Position numbers and translations under genes: made by a program. Below the pieces are notes generated by a model. It had not been told where the DNA came from. It did no database searches and was given only the letters and a program-made list of their open reading frames with translations. From Archegozetes longisetosus (lineage: Eukaryota > Arthropoda > Arachnida > Sarcoptiformes > Trhypochthoniidae), in NCBI GenBank assembly GCA_018873245.2, contig JAEMBT020000006.1, forward strand, positions 1,425,855 through 1,489,854: a DNA stretch of 64,000 nucleotides, read 5' to 3'. Below, piece by piece: positions 37,294 through 49,100 of the stretch (position 1 is its first letter; each line of letters opens with the position of its first letter).

Positions 37294-38004
37294 TCAACTA
37301 TCACTTAGATCTCTTCTACAAATTGGGCAATTTGAGTGCAATGAAAGCCACGGGTGAATGCAATCATAATGAAAATAATGATCACAAACCAATTTTCTGA
37401 CCACTTCCTCAACTCTAAACTTTTCCATACATACAGTGCAGAGCATGCCATCAGACACTTGTACATCACTAACTATTGCATTCGGAATCCTATCAATACT
37501 CGTTTGATCCAAAGGTCCAGAACCAGATCCAGAAGCGGCCCCGAAAAAGCGAGTTAGAAATTGCCCAACATTTAGGATAACATTATCCGAAAAGACATTA
37601 AATCCAACCAAATCTATCGGAGAGTTGGCGGATCTGTTTCTTTGAATTCTTATCTGAATAATTGGTGTCGAAGATGTTTGTGGTTCACTTTCTTCTTCTT
37701 CTTCATCATCATCATCATCATCATCTTCTTCTTCTTCTTCCTCTAAATCTCGTTCTTGAAAGACATTATCATTTGTTGAATCAGTTGAAGGATTGGATTC
37801 GTATTCGGATTCAGAGTCGTTTGATTCGATTTCGAGTAAATTATTGATTGATTGACTGTTATTGAGATCTACTTCTTCTATGAATCCAGTCCTGCATAAG
37901 TGACATTTAATTTGCGAATACAGACGTGTCACGAATTGATTACATCTATGACAATAATAGTTGATCTCATTTACTGATGAAGAGTTTGATGAAGTTCTGG
38001 ACAT
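37294..38004 (-). CDS. RING-H2 E3 ubiquitin ligase, RNF115/RNF126-like, intronless copy B
   Basis: Intronless ORF of 236 aa starting at ATG 38004 (a TTG lies just upstream in frame but is not a normal start). The zinc ribbon is C18-x2-C21 and C34-x2-C37, and the RING-H2 ligands sit at C189, C192, C207, H209, H212, C215, C226 and C229, exactly as in the copy at 26.3 kb. VEEVVRKLVCDH and HSNCP are shared word for word, so the two are paralogues. The middle differs: this copy has a long Asp/Glu run near residues 90-110 encoded by TCA/TCT trinucleotide repeats (37688-37745 on the plus strand), an expandable microsatellite inside the coding region. The role is presumably E2-dependent ubiquitination; the substrate is unknown. 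All zinc ligands are intact, so it is probably functional. Confidence 0.9.
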   Translation of the reverse strand: MSRTSSNSSSVNEINYYCHRCNQFVTRLYSQIKCHLCRTGFIEEVDLNNSQSINNLLEIESNDSESEYESNPSTDSTNDNVFQERDLEEEEEEDDDDDDDEEEEESEPQTSSTPIIQIRIQRNRSANSPIDLVGFNVFSDNVILNVGQFLTRFFGAASGSGSGPLDQTSIDRIPNAIVSDVQVSDGMLCTVCMEKFRVEEVVRKLVCDHYFHYDCIHPWLSLHSNCPICRRDLSDS

Positions 38005-38459
38005 GTCTTTCAATTATGATCTCAATTGAACTTTAAAACTTTAAAAATTGGTATGATTTTATGGAAAAGTTTTGATGAATGTAATAAAGCAAATTAAAGT
38101 TATAAGTAAACTATACTTTAGTCTTTCCCATTTCAATGATGTCATGTCGATCGAAAAATCAATTTACACGTGTTTAACTTGATGACTATTAGGTGCTTCT
38201 AATTTCAAGTTTAATACAGATAAAAGTTCGTCTGTTAATACAACTTCAATAATGGTTGTCATATCTCGTGCGATAAGATAAACGAACTTGAGAGATGCGA
38301 AAGAACTTGAACCTGAAATTAAGATTGATTTAAGGCTAGGTTTAAGTTATTAGTTTGGATAGATGTTTGAGTCAATTAGAATAAAAATCTTATGGAGTAA
38401 CATGAACTAATTTAAAGTTGAATGGCTATTGATTTTAAACTTACTCGTTGAGACAAACT

Positions 38460-39998
38460 TTATGATCGGTTCGAACTTTTTAATGAGAAATCAACAACTA
38501 ATGTGAAATATATCGCTATCACGATAATCATCTATGAAAACAAAAAGTAGTTCAAAATTGTATACTTAAGAAATGAATGTTAAATAGTTTTCAATGTGGG
38601 CACCAAACTATCGCAAATTCAAAACTTGAAGTAATAATTTATTAAAAGTTATATCAATCTTTAGGCAGTAAGCTGTCAATGAAAAAATTGACGATATACA
38701 TTTGAAAAAGTAATCCTTTAAAACTAGAGATATTCTATACCCGAACAAATCTGGACGCATCCAAAATGAATAGTTTCCAGCAATAAAATCCAATTTGATT
38801 TTCACCGATACGTTCAATAAGAGCTAACAACTAATAACAGATGACGATCGATATTTAAATCTAATCAAACTTTTAATTAGAAAATGAGTTACCTTGAGCT
38901 TGAATGTAATCGAAAATGACTTATCGGCTAATAAATAGACTCGGTGCAGCATGGTATAAGTTATATTAGCTTGATGCGAAACTAAGATTGCTGGAATTAC
39001 AAACGATATGAATATTGCGATATTAAGTCCGCAAATATATCCGATCATGATCTTGATAATAAATACTAATTTCCCAAATATGACTTGATATAAAGAGTAC
39101 AAATAAGTGTTACATAACAGACATAAATTAATAGTGCAATTTTACACCAAAACTTATTGTATTCACCGATCTCTTTATAAATAAGATTTAATGTTTGAAT
39201 AGTTTCGGAAAATTTATCAAATTTTGAACGATTTCTACTTTTTATGACCATCAAAATGTTTGTATTGATGTTCGTTAGTTTAATTCTGATAAACTCGCAA
39301 ATAATAAGAAAATAACACACTTGATAACAAATATTACAGCAAATAAGATGTGAACCAATTGTGTAAATGAGTATCCAAGGAATACCAAAAAATAAAAAAT
39401 CAATTAAACTGTAATTAGAAGCTATTGTAAATCCTGATGCTATCATAAGAGCCATCGGACATAATACATAACTTGTTATTTTGACAATATTAAAAGCAAA
39501 TTTTGATCTTTTCCATAATTTTTGAATATCATTATCACTCGTTAACCCAATACTCGCCGGAGTAAGTGATCCAGCCATCAATTCAAATGGTTTGAACCAT
39601 GAAATTGAATCACTATTGACTATTCGGTACAGCAATGTTGATAAAATGCCGAATATGCAGAAGAATGATGTTGTTATATTGAAATGAAATTCGATTTCTG
39701 GATAATAATGAATCCAGTCCCCGTTATAGATAAAGATTTCATCATTTTCTGAATCTGATGCCGAAAACGATATAACACAGTGTACGACAAACACTACATA
39801 AATGAATACAACAAAGTATCTGAAATACAAATGTCGTTTTGGTTCTTTAAAGTGATTTCCAACTTTGTGATCAGTTAAACCGATTATATATAAATGGTTT
39901 CCAGAATCACAGATTATATATCGTTCAGGTAAAACTTTTTCTGCATCGAAGTTCTCCAAATCTTTTGGTTTTGAAACGAGTTTTCTCTCAGATGACAT
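38460..39998 (-). CDS. Gustatory-receptor-family seven-transmembrane chemoreceptor, one frame break
   Basis: Exons run 38893-39998, 38741-38830 and 38460-38531, with introns of 62 and 209 bp. Start is the ATG at 39998. The protein has an N-terminal cytoplasmic segment (about 55 aa), then hydrophobic segments such as YFVVFIYVVFVVHCVISF, VLCPMALMIASGF and FLFFGIPWILIYTIGSHLI. The C-terminal part has the GR-like order IGFYCWKLFILD followed by a last hydrophobic helix, MIIVIAIYFTLVV. The classic insect C-terminal TYhhhhhQF motif is not evident, as in many divergent GRs. GRs are ligand-gated cation channels in sensory dendrites. In the first exon the frame shifts by 2 nt near 39082-39090 (…TLYIKS reads as …LYQVIFGK in the frame that continues). 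Either the gene is damaged, there is a sequence error, or a 62-bp GT-AG intron (39063-39124) is removed, which would cost a membrane helix. Ligand unknown. Confidence 0.82.
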
Positions 39999-41373
39999 TA
40001 TTCTCAAGAGGAATCAAATCTAAAATAAAAAATTATAATAAAAGCGAAAATACTTATGATTAGATGAGCATTTGAAGATCATCATAGCAATCGAATATCA
40101 ATATTTATTTTATTCAAGATAACTTTTATCTTAATTATATTTTGATGTTTTTATTTGAAACTGGTCTCAAAAATTTGTTTATACCAATTATTACAGTTTC
40201 AAGATAATTTCTTGTTCTCCAATAGACTGTAATATTTTAAAGAAAGTACCTAATGACGTGAGTTCGAGGTATAAGATGATCAAAGATAGTTAGATAAAAA
40301 CATAGAAAAAAATTTAGTTCTTCACAAAATTGATTTTCACCTGACAACTTCAAAGTGAAAGGACATTCGAGTGAAACTTCTAAATATTTGCATTGATAAT
40401 TCTATTAATATTTCTAGTATACCAAGAGTTAAATAAAAATAGAAGGCTTTCAATTATAAGCGGAGTATAAAAATATAAAATTCTTACAATCAAAACAGCT
40501 GTAATTTCTTCTGATAAGAAATGTTTGAACTTCATATTAGATGAGTTAAATTGGTTTTAAAAATTAAAAACAATATTTTCCATTGAAGTAGGTTTGAGAT
40601 CTAGACTTGGCAATCAGTAAGTTTACTTGCTTCAATATTAGTATATGAGAAACTATAGTTCAATTTAACTACTGACTTTAGTAGTTAAATCATTATTAGT
40701 GACGTTATAAATTAGTGAGTTTCCACTAATTGAAAATCAATAAAGTATTTTTTTCAAATGTGCGTAGTCAAAAATTCTTTATTTATGAGCTTTTATTAAT
40801 TATTAATTGATTCTTCAAGTTATTTCAAGTTATAATGAAGTCACATTCACTAGACATTTTAAAAGTCAAACTAAGGAAAGCTCTCATCGCTAAATATTGT
40901 GAAATTTCCAAAACATCATTGATTCTAATGCGTGTATGTTGGTTTAGAACTGTATTTATTGAACACTTTTGATTTGGAAACAAAATGTGTTCGGATCAAT
41001 TATAACTTAGATAAATTAAGTGTCACTGCAGTCTTTTATTTTTAACTCAAACTATACCTTTTTCTGCTCATGCTTTTAGTCAATAACTTCGTTATTAATG
41101 ATTAGAAGCAGGTACGAAAGAAATTGCATAATTTGAGTTTATGCTGAAAATTAAAAACCGAAACAGTACTTGCGAAGTACAATCAATATTATTTGCCAGT
41201 GAGCTTACAATAATCTGCTTTTTCAGTTTTGCTGATGATATGAACTGTAAAACACGCAATTTTTCTTTATGAATTTACTAGTGAAGGAGCACATTTTTCA
41301 ATTTTCAGGGCTTAAATATCACAAATATTCGATTTCGTAAAAGTGATTTATTTTAATTTTGAATGTGAATTTT
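39999..41373. other. Intergenic between C2-protein gene and GR gene
   Basis: AT-rich, 1.4 kb, no supportable ORF. A minus-strand AATAAA (TTTATT at 41347-41352) lies 22 bp beyond the stop of the C2-protein gene and is a good candidate for its poly(A) signal. Confidence 0.5.
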
Positions 41374-42237
41374 TTATCGTAAAAGTTTAGAATTAGGGTT
41401 GAAATCCCAATTAATGACCACAAAAATTCTTCCAACTTCTTTACTCTGTCCATTAATGTCCTGATAGATGACAACCATAATTTCTTTACCACTATTCTGA
41501 TCTCTTATCAAGTCCTTCATCAAAACAAAACCATTTCCATTGAATAGATGACTTTGTGAAAACTCATCGTAAACTTCAAAAACAATTCTTGCGTATTCAA
41601 CAAAATCTTTCTCATTGGACGACAAAACAATAGTTTTCGGACAACTGTAGCCCCATTTTGGTTCCAAACTATTCCTGACAATCGGTGTCTGACAATCGCA
41701 ACCATTTTTGTCTTTAAGCGGTCTAGTTATGGATCCATTATTTCTTTGTACACAAATTTCAACATAATGTTCAACTTGAGATTTAGGAAAATATCCGCGA
41801 ACTATTTGGATTCCTAGAGAATAGTATGATTTCTGAGCTGTAAATCAAACAAAAATTTGCGCTCAATTAATGCAAGTTAATTTTCTTTGTCATCCAATTA
41901 CGAATTCAGGCTTTGTTATAGTAAAACTTTCTTCAATTTTATTAAATAAATTCTCACATTTAGGATCAATACAAAGTCCGTTATAGCATATTTTATTCTT
42001 ATCGCTCGTATTTTTAAGTTCTGGACAGTTGATTCCTTGAAGTATCGAATGCTGAAATATATTTTGGCTTTGTTCGCAAACAAGTTTACAGCCATAGTTC
42101 AGATATTTAGCTGAAATAATTGATGAATCTTTATATCTTTGCAAGCATTCTTTCATCGCTAGAGAGTCATCACAACTCAATCCGTTCAGGAATAAAAGTA
42201 TTAAAACAGAACTCAATATAAATGTTACTACTTTCAT
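41374..42237 (-). CDS. Secreted cysteine-rich protein with a C-terminal C2 domain
   Basis: Two exons, 41902-42237 and 41374-41832, separated by a 69-bp intron (donor TTC|gtaatt, acceptor ctcag|AAA, phase 0). They encode 264 aa. Residues 1-22 are a clear signal peptide (VVTFILSSVLILLFLNG). The next ~80 residues are cysteine-rich (NYGCKLVCEQ, INCPEL, KICYNGLCIDPKC), resembling small disulfide modules of secreted arachnid proteins in style only. The second exon reads as a C2 domain: LGIQIVRGYFPKS, EHYVEICV, TPIVRNSLEPKWGYS, RIVFEVYDEFSQSH, GNGFVLMKDLI, then VGRIFVVINWD. The usual loop-1 Asp before PYV is replaced (EHYV), while the VYD Asp is kept, so calcium binding is uncertain. C2 domains are mostly cytosolic; secreted ones (perforin, some venom or salivary proteins) bind membranes. 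No MACPF domain is present. Function unknown; secretion and membrane contact are inferences. Confidence 0.72.
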
Positions 42238-44244
42238 GATTTCAATATAAACTTATTAGCTGTGAAAAGTGTTAAGAATTTGTTTTCAACTGGTCTTGCC
42301 CTGTAAATGCCGTGTTTATGAATCATTTTATCTGCGAATGGAAAATGTGTTTGGATTCTCATATATTCGGCCTTTTGTAATGTATAGCATGATCGCCTTG
42401 AGTAGCAATAATTTCGACTACTACAGTCCGATCCAGTTGTAAGCAACTGAGCCTCTAATGTTAAGGGGTTCGGATAGCATCAACTGATTTACAATGCATC
42501 GACGAGTTACCAATAACCGGATCGGACTTTATAAGCTATCTTATTGTTTTATCGGCAAACAGCTAGAACTTTTGCTTAATCAGAATAATTGCAGAATTAG
42601 TGAGTAACTTGAAAATATTATTAAATAATTAAATTTTATAAAATATACATCGCACCTGTTAACAGAATAGTTCTATGGTTTGTCTTTCTTAAATGTAAAA
42701 GAGCAAAGGCTAGGTTTGAAAGTGAAATTTTAAGGTGAGTGAAATAATTTTACGATTAAAGTGTGGTTTTAAAGTCCTAAAGTTCTCATATTTCGGTCTC
42801 AACAGACCAAATATTTCAGAAATAACTCAATTGAACATTAATTAAAACAAAATCTGTACTTAGTTTACAGCTCATAATTTTCGTTATAGACCGATCGTGC
42901 AGATGCTGTTCTTAGTACTCTACTTTATGACCGATAAGGCGCATCTTTAAGGAGAAAAAGTGCATGTTATTGAAAAAACTAGGGGAGACTTATACGTTTA
43001 CAAGAAATATTGAATACAAAGTTAAAATTCAATCTGTAAAGTTTCTTTATGTTCAACGGATTTCACTCAAAGGACAAATAAAATACATGAATATGTGAAG
43101 GTTATTTTGTAGACGACTTAAGACAATCAACTTTATTACCAAATTCTCAAGTTAAAACTTCAACTTTTCAAAGATTTTTCTAAATGTAGCACTGATAAAC
43201 TTATATGTAGGTGAGTTATTTTTTAATTACTATTGTTATCAACATGTATGTGCGACTCATAAGCCAATGAGACTTATATGAAGAGCTTATTTCCAAAAGG
43301 GCTTAAGTGTCTATATTATAAAGTCCCGTAAAGATCAAAGTGAGCGCTCAAGTAACGGACCTTATAATATAGGCACTTAAGCCCTTTTGGGAATGAGCTG
43401 TTAGTATGTTGAATCGGAAGTTAAAATTTCAGAACTTTTCTGCGACTTATCCGCGAGCGCGTCTTATCGGCCGTAAAATAGGGTGTCACTTTAAAGAATC
43501 AAATTTTTTTGTTTGCAATTTTTATCATCAAAACATAAGAAACAAGATTAACTAGCTTGTGTTCTTTCAGATAATCAAAATAATTTTCATCTTCAATTAA
43601 TTCATTTAAAAGCGTTGAATAATAATAGTTCAAAGCATTTTCATGTTATCAGAGATATTTTTCGACTATTAATCTCATAACGATATTAATTATGTCATAA
43701 TTAGTATATAAGGATGTGAGTGAATAACGGAATTTTCAGAGCATAGGCATTTGTAATCTGATTGCTAGGTTTCACGTGAAAAGGCGGTTTCAATTCTCGT
43801 ATTTTTAGCTTTATTGTGGAAAAAAAACTATTTATGGTAACGCACTTCCATATTGTACTATAGTGATGAATCACTTCTAAAAATCAAAATAACAGCCAAT
43901 ATTTGTGCTCGAATAAAATTAAGCTCTGAATAGAAAGTCTTATATCTCTTATTTACGCAAATTCATAAAATAAAATCATTTTTGGTCGCTTGGGAAAATA
44001 ATAAAAACTATATTTATTTTCATTTCATGGTATCTAACTTTGACTATAAGTTAACATATGAGTGTTGTCTCAATGTTATCATGAGATAGTTTGTAAAGTT
44101 TAGTGCTATTTAAGTTCTATATTAGTATTTATTATCTTGAGTACTAAGGAGATAGAAGTCAGGCTTCATACGCGCATTATTGTCATCACATTTTATATTT
44201 AAGAAATTTTTTTTTGAAGCATTTTGTTTTTAAAATTATGGTTA
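42238..44244. other. Intergenic between divergent C2-protein and SOAT genes, with a foldback repeat
   Basis: The two flanking genes are transcribed away from each other, so both promoters must lie here. A TATAAA-like word occurs on the minus strand near 42528-42535, about 0.29 kb upstream of the C2-protein start. A 70-codon minus-strand ORF at 42234-42446 overlaps the start of the C2 gene and is probably chance. The foldback at 43.3 kb is listed separately. Confidence 0.45.
43284..43399. repeat. Foldback repeat with ~45-bp inverted arms
   Basis: The arm at 43284-43329 (AGCTTATTTCCAAAAGGGCT...) is matched in reverse complement by 43355-43399 with only a few mismatches, leaving a 25-bp loop (which contains AGCGCT). 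Further out, GACCGATAAGGCGC near 42.93 kb pairs loosely with GCGTCTTATCGGCC near 43.46 kb, so the hairpin may be the core of a larger degraded MITE. No target-site duplication was identified. Confidence 0.8.
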
Positions 44245-46159
44245 ATGATGAGTGAAAAAAGTGATAGAAATGTCAAAATGGATAAAAGAATAGTTAAGTT
44301 TGATAAAAAGTTTGTCCTTCGGGAGTCGACTCTAACGTAAGTTTTAAAAACAAGCTCACTAAAAATTGTTTGTATACGTAAAATATTAGTGTCATTCAAT
44401 TATTACTATTGAAAAAGTTTTTTCCTTAATTTAAATGAATTAGGGAAATGCTTGACAATAATTATCAGATCAAATCTGCTTATAATCTAATTTCAACATT
44501 TGTTGCCGTGTTAATCATATTCACAGTTGGAAACTATTGTTTAAATCCTAAGGAGTGAGTCAATGAGAATACTTAAAAGTACAAAAGATAAATGTTAAAA
44601 CTTAATTTTTGAGAGAATTCTTTTTTGTAACTAAAGTTTTGCGGAAGACATCAAATTTCTCGAGTGGTCATTTCAGGAATACTTAATAGTAACAGTAGTA
44701 TGGCTTATAATTCATTTCGCCGTAATTTGCATATTCTTTCCGTCAACACAATTAAGACTATATTTAGTACAAAAATATTCATCAAGTTCTGCATCAATTA
44801 ATAAAATGTTCATCACGTTATACGTTATATATATTTGTTTAATTACTATTTTATGTAATAAAGTCGTATTTAATTACAATCTGGGCCCCGTTTGCTCCTT
44901 TGCGATACTTGTTGAAAAGGTATTCAAATGGAGTAATGGAGATTTTCCTTTATCAAAATAATGCTATCAATATTTACTTGAAGGTTCGTTTGATAATGAA
45001 ATTACATTCATATGCAGTTGAAACTCAAGAGCCTATGATCTTATCGGACAATGAGAAGAGTAGAAGGTTGAACAATTATCAAAAATTATCGCAATTTCTT
45101 TACTTTCTGGTCGCACCAACACTTATTTACCGCAATAGTTATCCGAGGTATTAACTTAATCATTAAGGTTCACAATAGGAAAAAATTAGTATTTCAGATA
45201 ATTTTGAGGACTAGAAGACTAGTAAGCAGTCAAAATAGTAAACATAAGTTTTCAATCTCAAAACTCATTATGTCATTAACTTTAAAACCTTGAACTTATG
45301 TATACAGAACTTCAAGAATCCGCTGGAGTTTTGCTTTACGAAATTTTTTTATGTTTATTTTAACAATATTCTGCACCTTCTCATCAATACGTCGTTTCAT
45401 ATCATCAAACTTTTCGAACGTGGGCAAAGAACCATTTGATACAAGCAAAATGTTTTCAATACTGGCTATTGGTTTCTTAATGGGTGCGCAGCAGATATTC
45501 TTAATATTCTTCGGTTTTCTCCATTGTTGGCACAACGCGTTCGCCGAAATACTGCGATTCGGTGACCGACAGTTTTATACTTCGTGGTGGAACTGCACTA
45601 AACTTACTGAATATTTCAGACAGTGGAATATAATAGTTCAAGACTGGCTTTATTCCTATGTCTATAGACCTATCTATCATAAAACACAAAATAAGTTCGT
45701 TAGCTCTTACTCTGTGATCATCATTTCAGCCATAATTCATGAATACTTAATAGCGATTCCGATTAGATTCTTATTCCCATTTCTGTTCATGTCGTTTGCT
45801 GTTATGTCCTGTAAGACATGTTTTTGATAAAAAAGTTGTTTAAAAGATTAAAAAATATTTTTATCTTTACTTGTATAGTTATGGCATTTCTGATAACAAG
45901 ATCCAAACCGTCTCGTTCTTATGACTTCGATAATGCTTTAATGTTTGCTATGTTATTTTTTGGTTGGGAGTGCCAACTAATCTTTTATAGTATTGAATGG
46001 TATTCAAGGATTAATTGCCCCAAAACTACGGTTAGAATTGAAAGTTTTAAAATATGAATTTTCAGAAATGATCAATTTTTGAATCAATGTTTTCTCTTTT
46101 AGGAATCATTTTTATATTATGTAATACCACGATTTCCTACTTGTATATCGATAAAGTAA
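44245..46159 (+). CDS. Sterol O-acyltransferase-like MBOAT enzyme (ACAT/SOAT), 7 exons
   Basis: Exons 44245-44336, 44444-44554, 44637-44919, 44984-45147, 45308-45810, 45879-46030 and 46103-46159 total 1362 nt (453 aa plus stop), all phases consistent and introns 64-160 bp. The order of conserved blocks follows human SOAT1: KKFVLRESTLTEML, VRLIMKLHSY, QFLYFLVAPTLIYRNSYPR, FGFLHCWHNAFAEILRFGDR, QFYTSWWN, WNIIVQDWLY, the active-site His in AIIHEYLIAI, and ECQLIFYSIEWYSR near the end. The enzyme would esterify sterols with acyl-CoA in the ER membrane; DGAT1-type activity cannot be excluded, but the LIYRNSYPR and HCWHNAFAE blocks favour SOAT. The FYxDWWN motif has Ser instead of Asp, which is unusual. 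Two ATGs begin the frame (44245 and 44248) after an in-frame TGA. The N-terminus is shorter than in human SOAT1 (550 aa). An AATAAA overlaps the stop codon at 46159-46164. Confidence 0.92.
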
Positions 46160-49100
46160 ATAAATACGAGAGAAAAATTTAAAAATGAACTCAGTTAATG
46201 CAATAAATGTTTTCAACAAATAATAACTAATGATTTGATAAATGCATGTAGTCATATTTCTGCAATAAGACAAACTTTTTACGCAAGATATAATGGATTG
46301 TAATTTTAGTCAATAGTTGAACGGCATTTGTATAATTGTCTCGAAAGTTTTTAATATGATTACTAATGGAAGCCTAACGGAATGTTGTAAACAATTTGTT
46401 TCAAAAGCAAGAATTTTGTAGCCCGGTTTTCGACGCCTGCAAGTACTTTAAAACATACTCAAAATGAAATAATATGCTTTACAGCTCGCTCTTCGAACGA
46501 TTGGCATTCGTGAACCATCCAGACATAGAAACTGATAATTGTCTCTATCATCAAGCCTGAAATAAGTTTCTGTGGTTTCGATGATAGTGAAGGAAACCTG
46601 TTCTTAACTTTCTAGAAGACATTTAATGGTTCCTTCTTAGCCAGAGTAGGGATCACTCAATGAACAAGTTGTCAGGTCTTCGCATAGAGAACACAAACTG
46701 AGATAACGTTTCTCTGTAAGGAAGAACGTTTGTGTTGACCATTTAATTTGCATTAAAAAGGATTGCGTCAAATTACTAATATTTCTTAAAGAATTTTTAA
46801 AGGAAAATTGTGAATAAGACGCAGAAAACATGAATCAAACAACTAATTGACTCTCAAGTTACTGTTAAATAACGAAGATTGATGAAAATAAAATTAGATG
46901 AGCTGTAATTTAATCATAATTGAAACAACCGTAAGTATAAGATAGGTATGGAACAGCATTTATGGAATAAATTTAACACATAAAAATACTTAAACCATAG
47001 TTATAAACAATAGCCTCATTAATGTTTGTAGAGGTATATATAAGCCAAGAAAAATTTTCTAAATATCGAATCAATAGTACTATGAAGTAATTTCATTTTT
47101 GTTAAGGTCTTAGCTAAGATTATGAGTTAGAAAAGAGTTATCACACGGGTTTTTGATCCATATAAGAATATTGATGAAAAATCGACAGATGATTAAATGC
47201 TAATTATGAATAAAATGTCAGTTTCAAATGGATAGATAGAATGATGAAAGTTTAATGATTTATGATAAGATCTAAATGTTGTTTATCATAATTTTTAGAA
47301 TGATCTGCTACTCAATAAAGCTATCGTTTAATATCGGGACAATTCTATGGAGAGACAGTTTTTCACAAAGAGAATAATAAATCGTAAACGATACTAAATG
47401 AGACAAAATTACTTGATCTAAAAACAAATCGTTAGACCATTTTTCCGCTGCACAACTTAGACCAAAGAACTTTTAACATAATATGGTTCTTCTCGACAAT
47501 TAAGCAGTAAGAATGGATTGATGCCGATTGTCCTCTCAATTCTGATCTCTAAATTAATTGATTACAAAGATGAGTATAAGCTAATTTAAAAATGAACAAA
47601 ATTTAGTGTTAATGGTCTTCATTTTAAGGTTATCGACCTTATTCACTACCTTTCAGAACAGTTGGTTCTTGTTTGAGTATTAATTGTTATAATAGAAATG
47701 TATCATTTGCCTTAATTTTTGATAACGACATTAGTTTGAGTAATTCTAACAAAAAAATACTAGCTTTAGCTTAAAATTCTGAATGAATATAGTATGAAAA
47801 TAATTTGCTTTTATTATTTGATAGAATTGTGTCAAAAATACGTTTCGCTAACTATCGATTTCTAAAACCTTAAAATATGATTCAATGTTTCAATAAATTA
47901 TATCAATTATTCGAAACAAAGAGATATAAGATATATTGTCCTAGGAAAACATGGTTTAGAACGGGAGACATTAACCTTCAGCAACAAGTTTTTGACTTGA
48001 TAACTTTCTTATGAGACAATTTAACAGTTTAAAAGTTTATTACATGGAAATAAAATCTTAAATTTGAGGCGGTCATTGCTTGCAAAAGTCTGCGAACTTA
48101 CATTTATAAGTTAATATACTAGTAATTATAAGTTGTCAATCATTCCTTGTAAAATTAAATATAGTTTGAACTTTCTTTACACGTAGTCTCACACAAAGAA
48201 AGTATTTAAGAACTAATAACAAGCTAACGTTAGCTCAGTTTTAGTTCGTTCAGCTTTAAATTGTGTCTTTATTGAATGATATTAGTAAATGAGTTATTTA
48301 GTTGTACGTAACTCAGTGCATTCAGTGTTCTGTTAGAGTTAAATAAAAATTGATAGAACTACTGTTTGTCACAAATTCACAGTTTGTGCATAAATTAGAC
48401 AATTAAAATATATAACTTGGAAAGGCCATCTCTGTTTTTCGTTCAGAAATCATTTAAAATGCTTTTGATTGTAAAGCTCCAGTGAAACCAACTTGAACAT
48501 GAGCAAAATTTGACGCCAATAGCCCTTCATCTTATAATTGTTAATTTGCAACTTAGTTTCACAAACTGTAGGCTTTAATCAAGTATTTGTTAGAGCTCAG
48601 GTCATATTTTCGTGTAATGAACTAATATTCTGTCTTTGAAGCTACAGCTTTGCAAAAAGCTTTAATGAAAGGAGAAGGGGAAACTTGGGCTTGTGGCTGG
48701 ACGGGGCGATCTGAGATCTCAAATATACCCCCTTGGATAGTCTCATAATATGACAAAATATTGAATCTTAATTATGTATAATTTAGGAATAAAAGGATTT
48801 ATTGTTACATTTTTAAAAATGAAGTCTATGGAGAAATCTAAGTTTTCAAAAAAAGTTTTCAAAAAATGACTTGACCCCCTTGTCTCATTGAGAACGAGAT
48901 AAGACTTATACTATATTGAAGAAGGAGAAGGCTTAGATTTATTTTTGGGTTAAGATCGGAGTGGGATTCTAACTCTGACCTATCAAACTGATCGAACAAT
49001 GTTGGCTTACACTTTCTACAAATTCAAATTGCAGTTATAGTGTTCTTGAATAATTACTATTAAAATCCTATAGTAAATGATAATAAACAATATAACTACA

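Noticed and set aside
38824-39102. Separate small membrane-protein gene on the minus strand
   Set aside because: It continues the GR coding sequence in the shifted frame and joins a donor at 38892/38893, so it belongs to the GR gene.
42234-42446. 70-codon cysteine-containing minus-strand ORF overlapping the start of the C2-protein gene
   Set aside because: Starts at a non-ATG codon, lies where the promoter and 5' UTR should be, and has no signal peptide or splice link.
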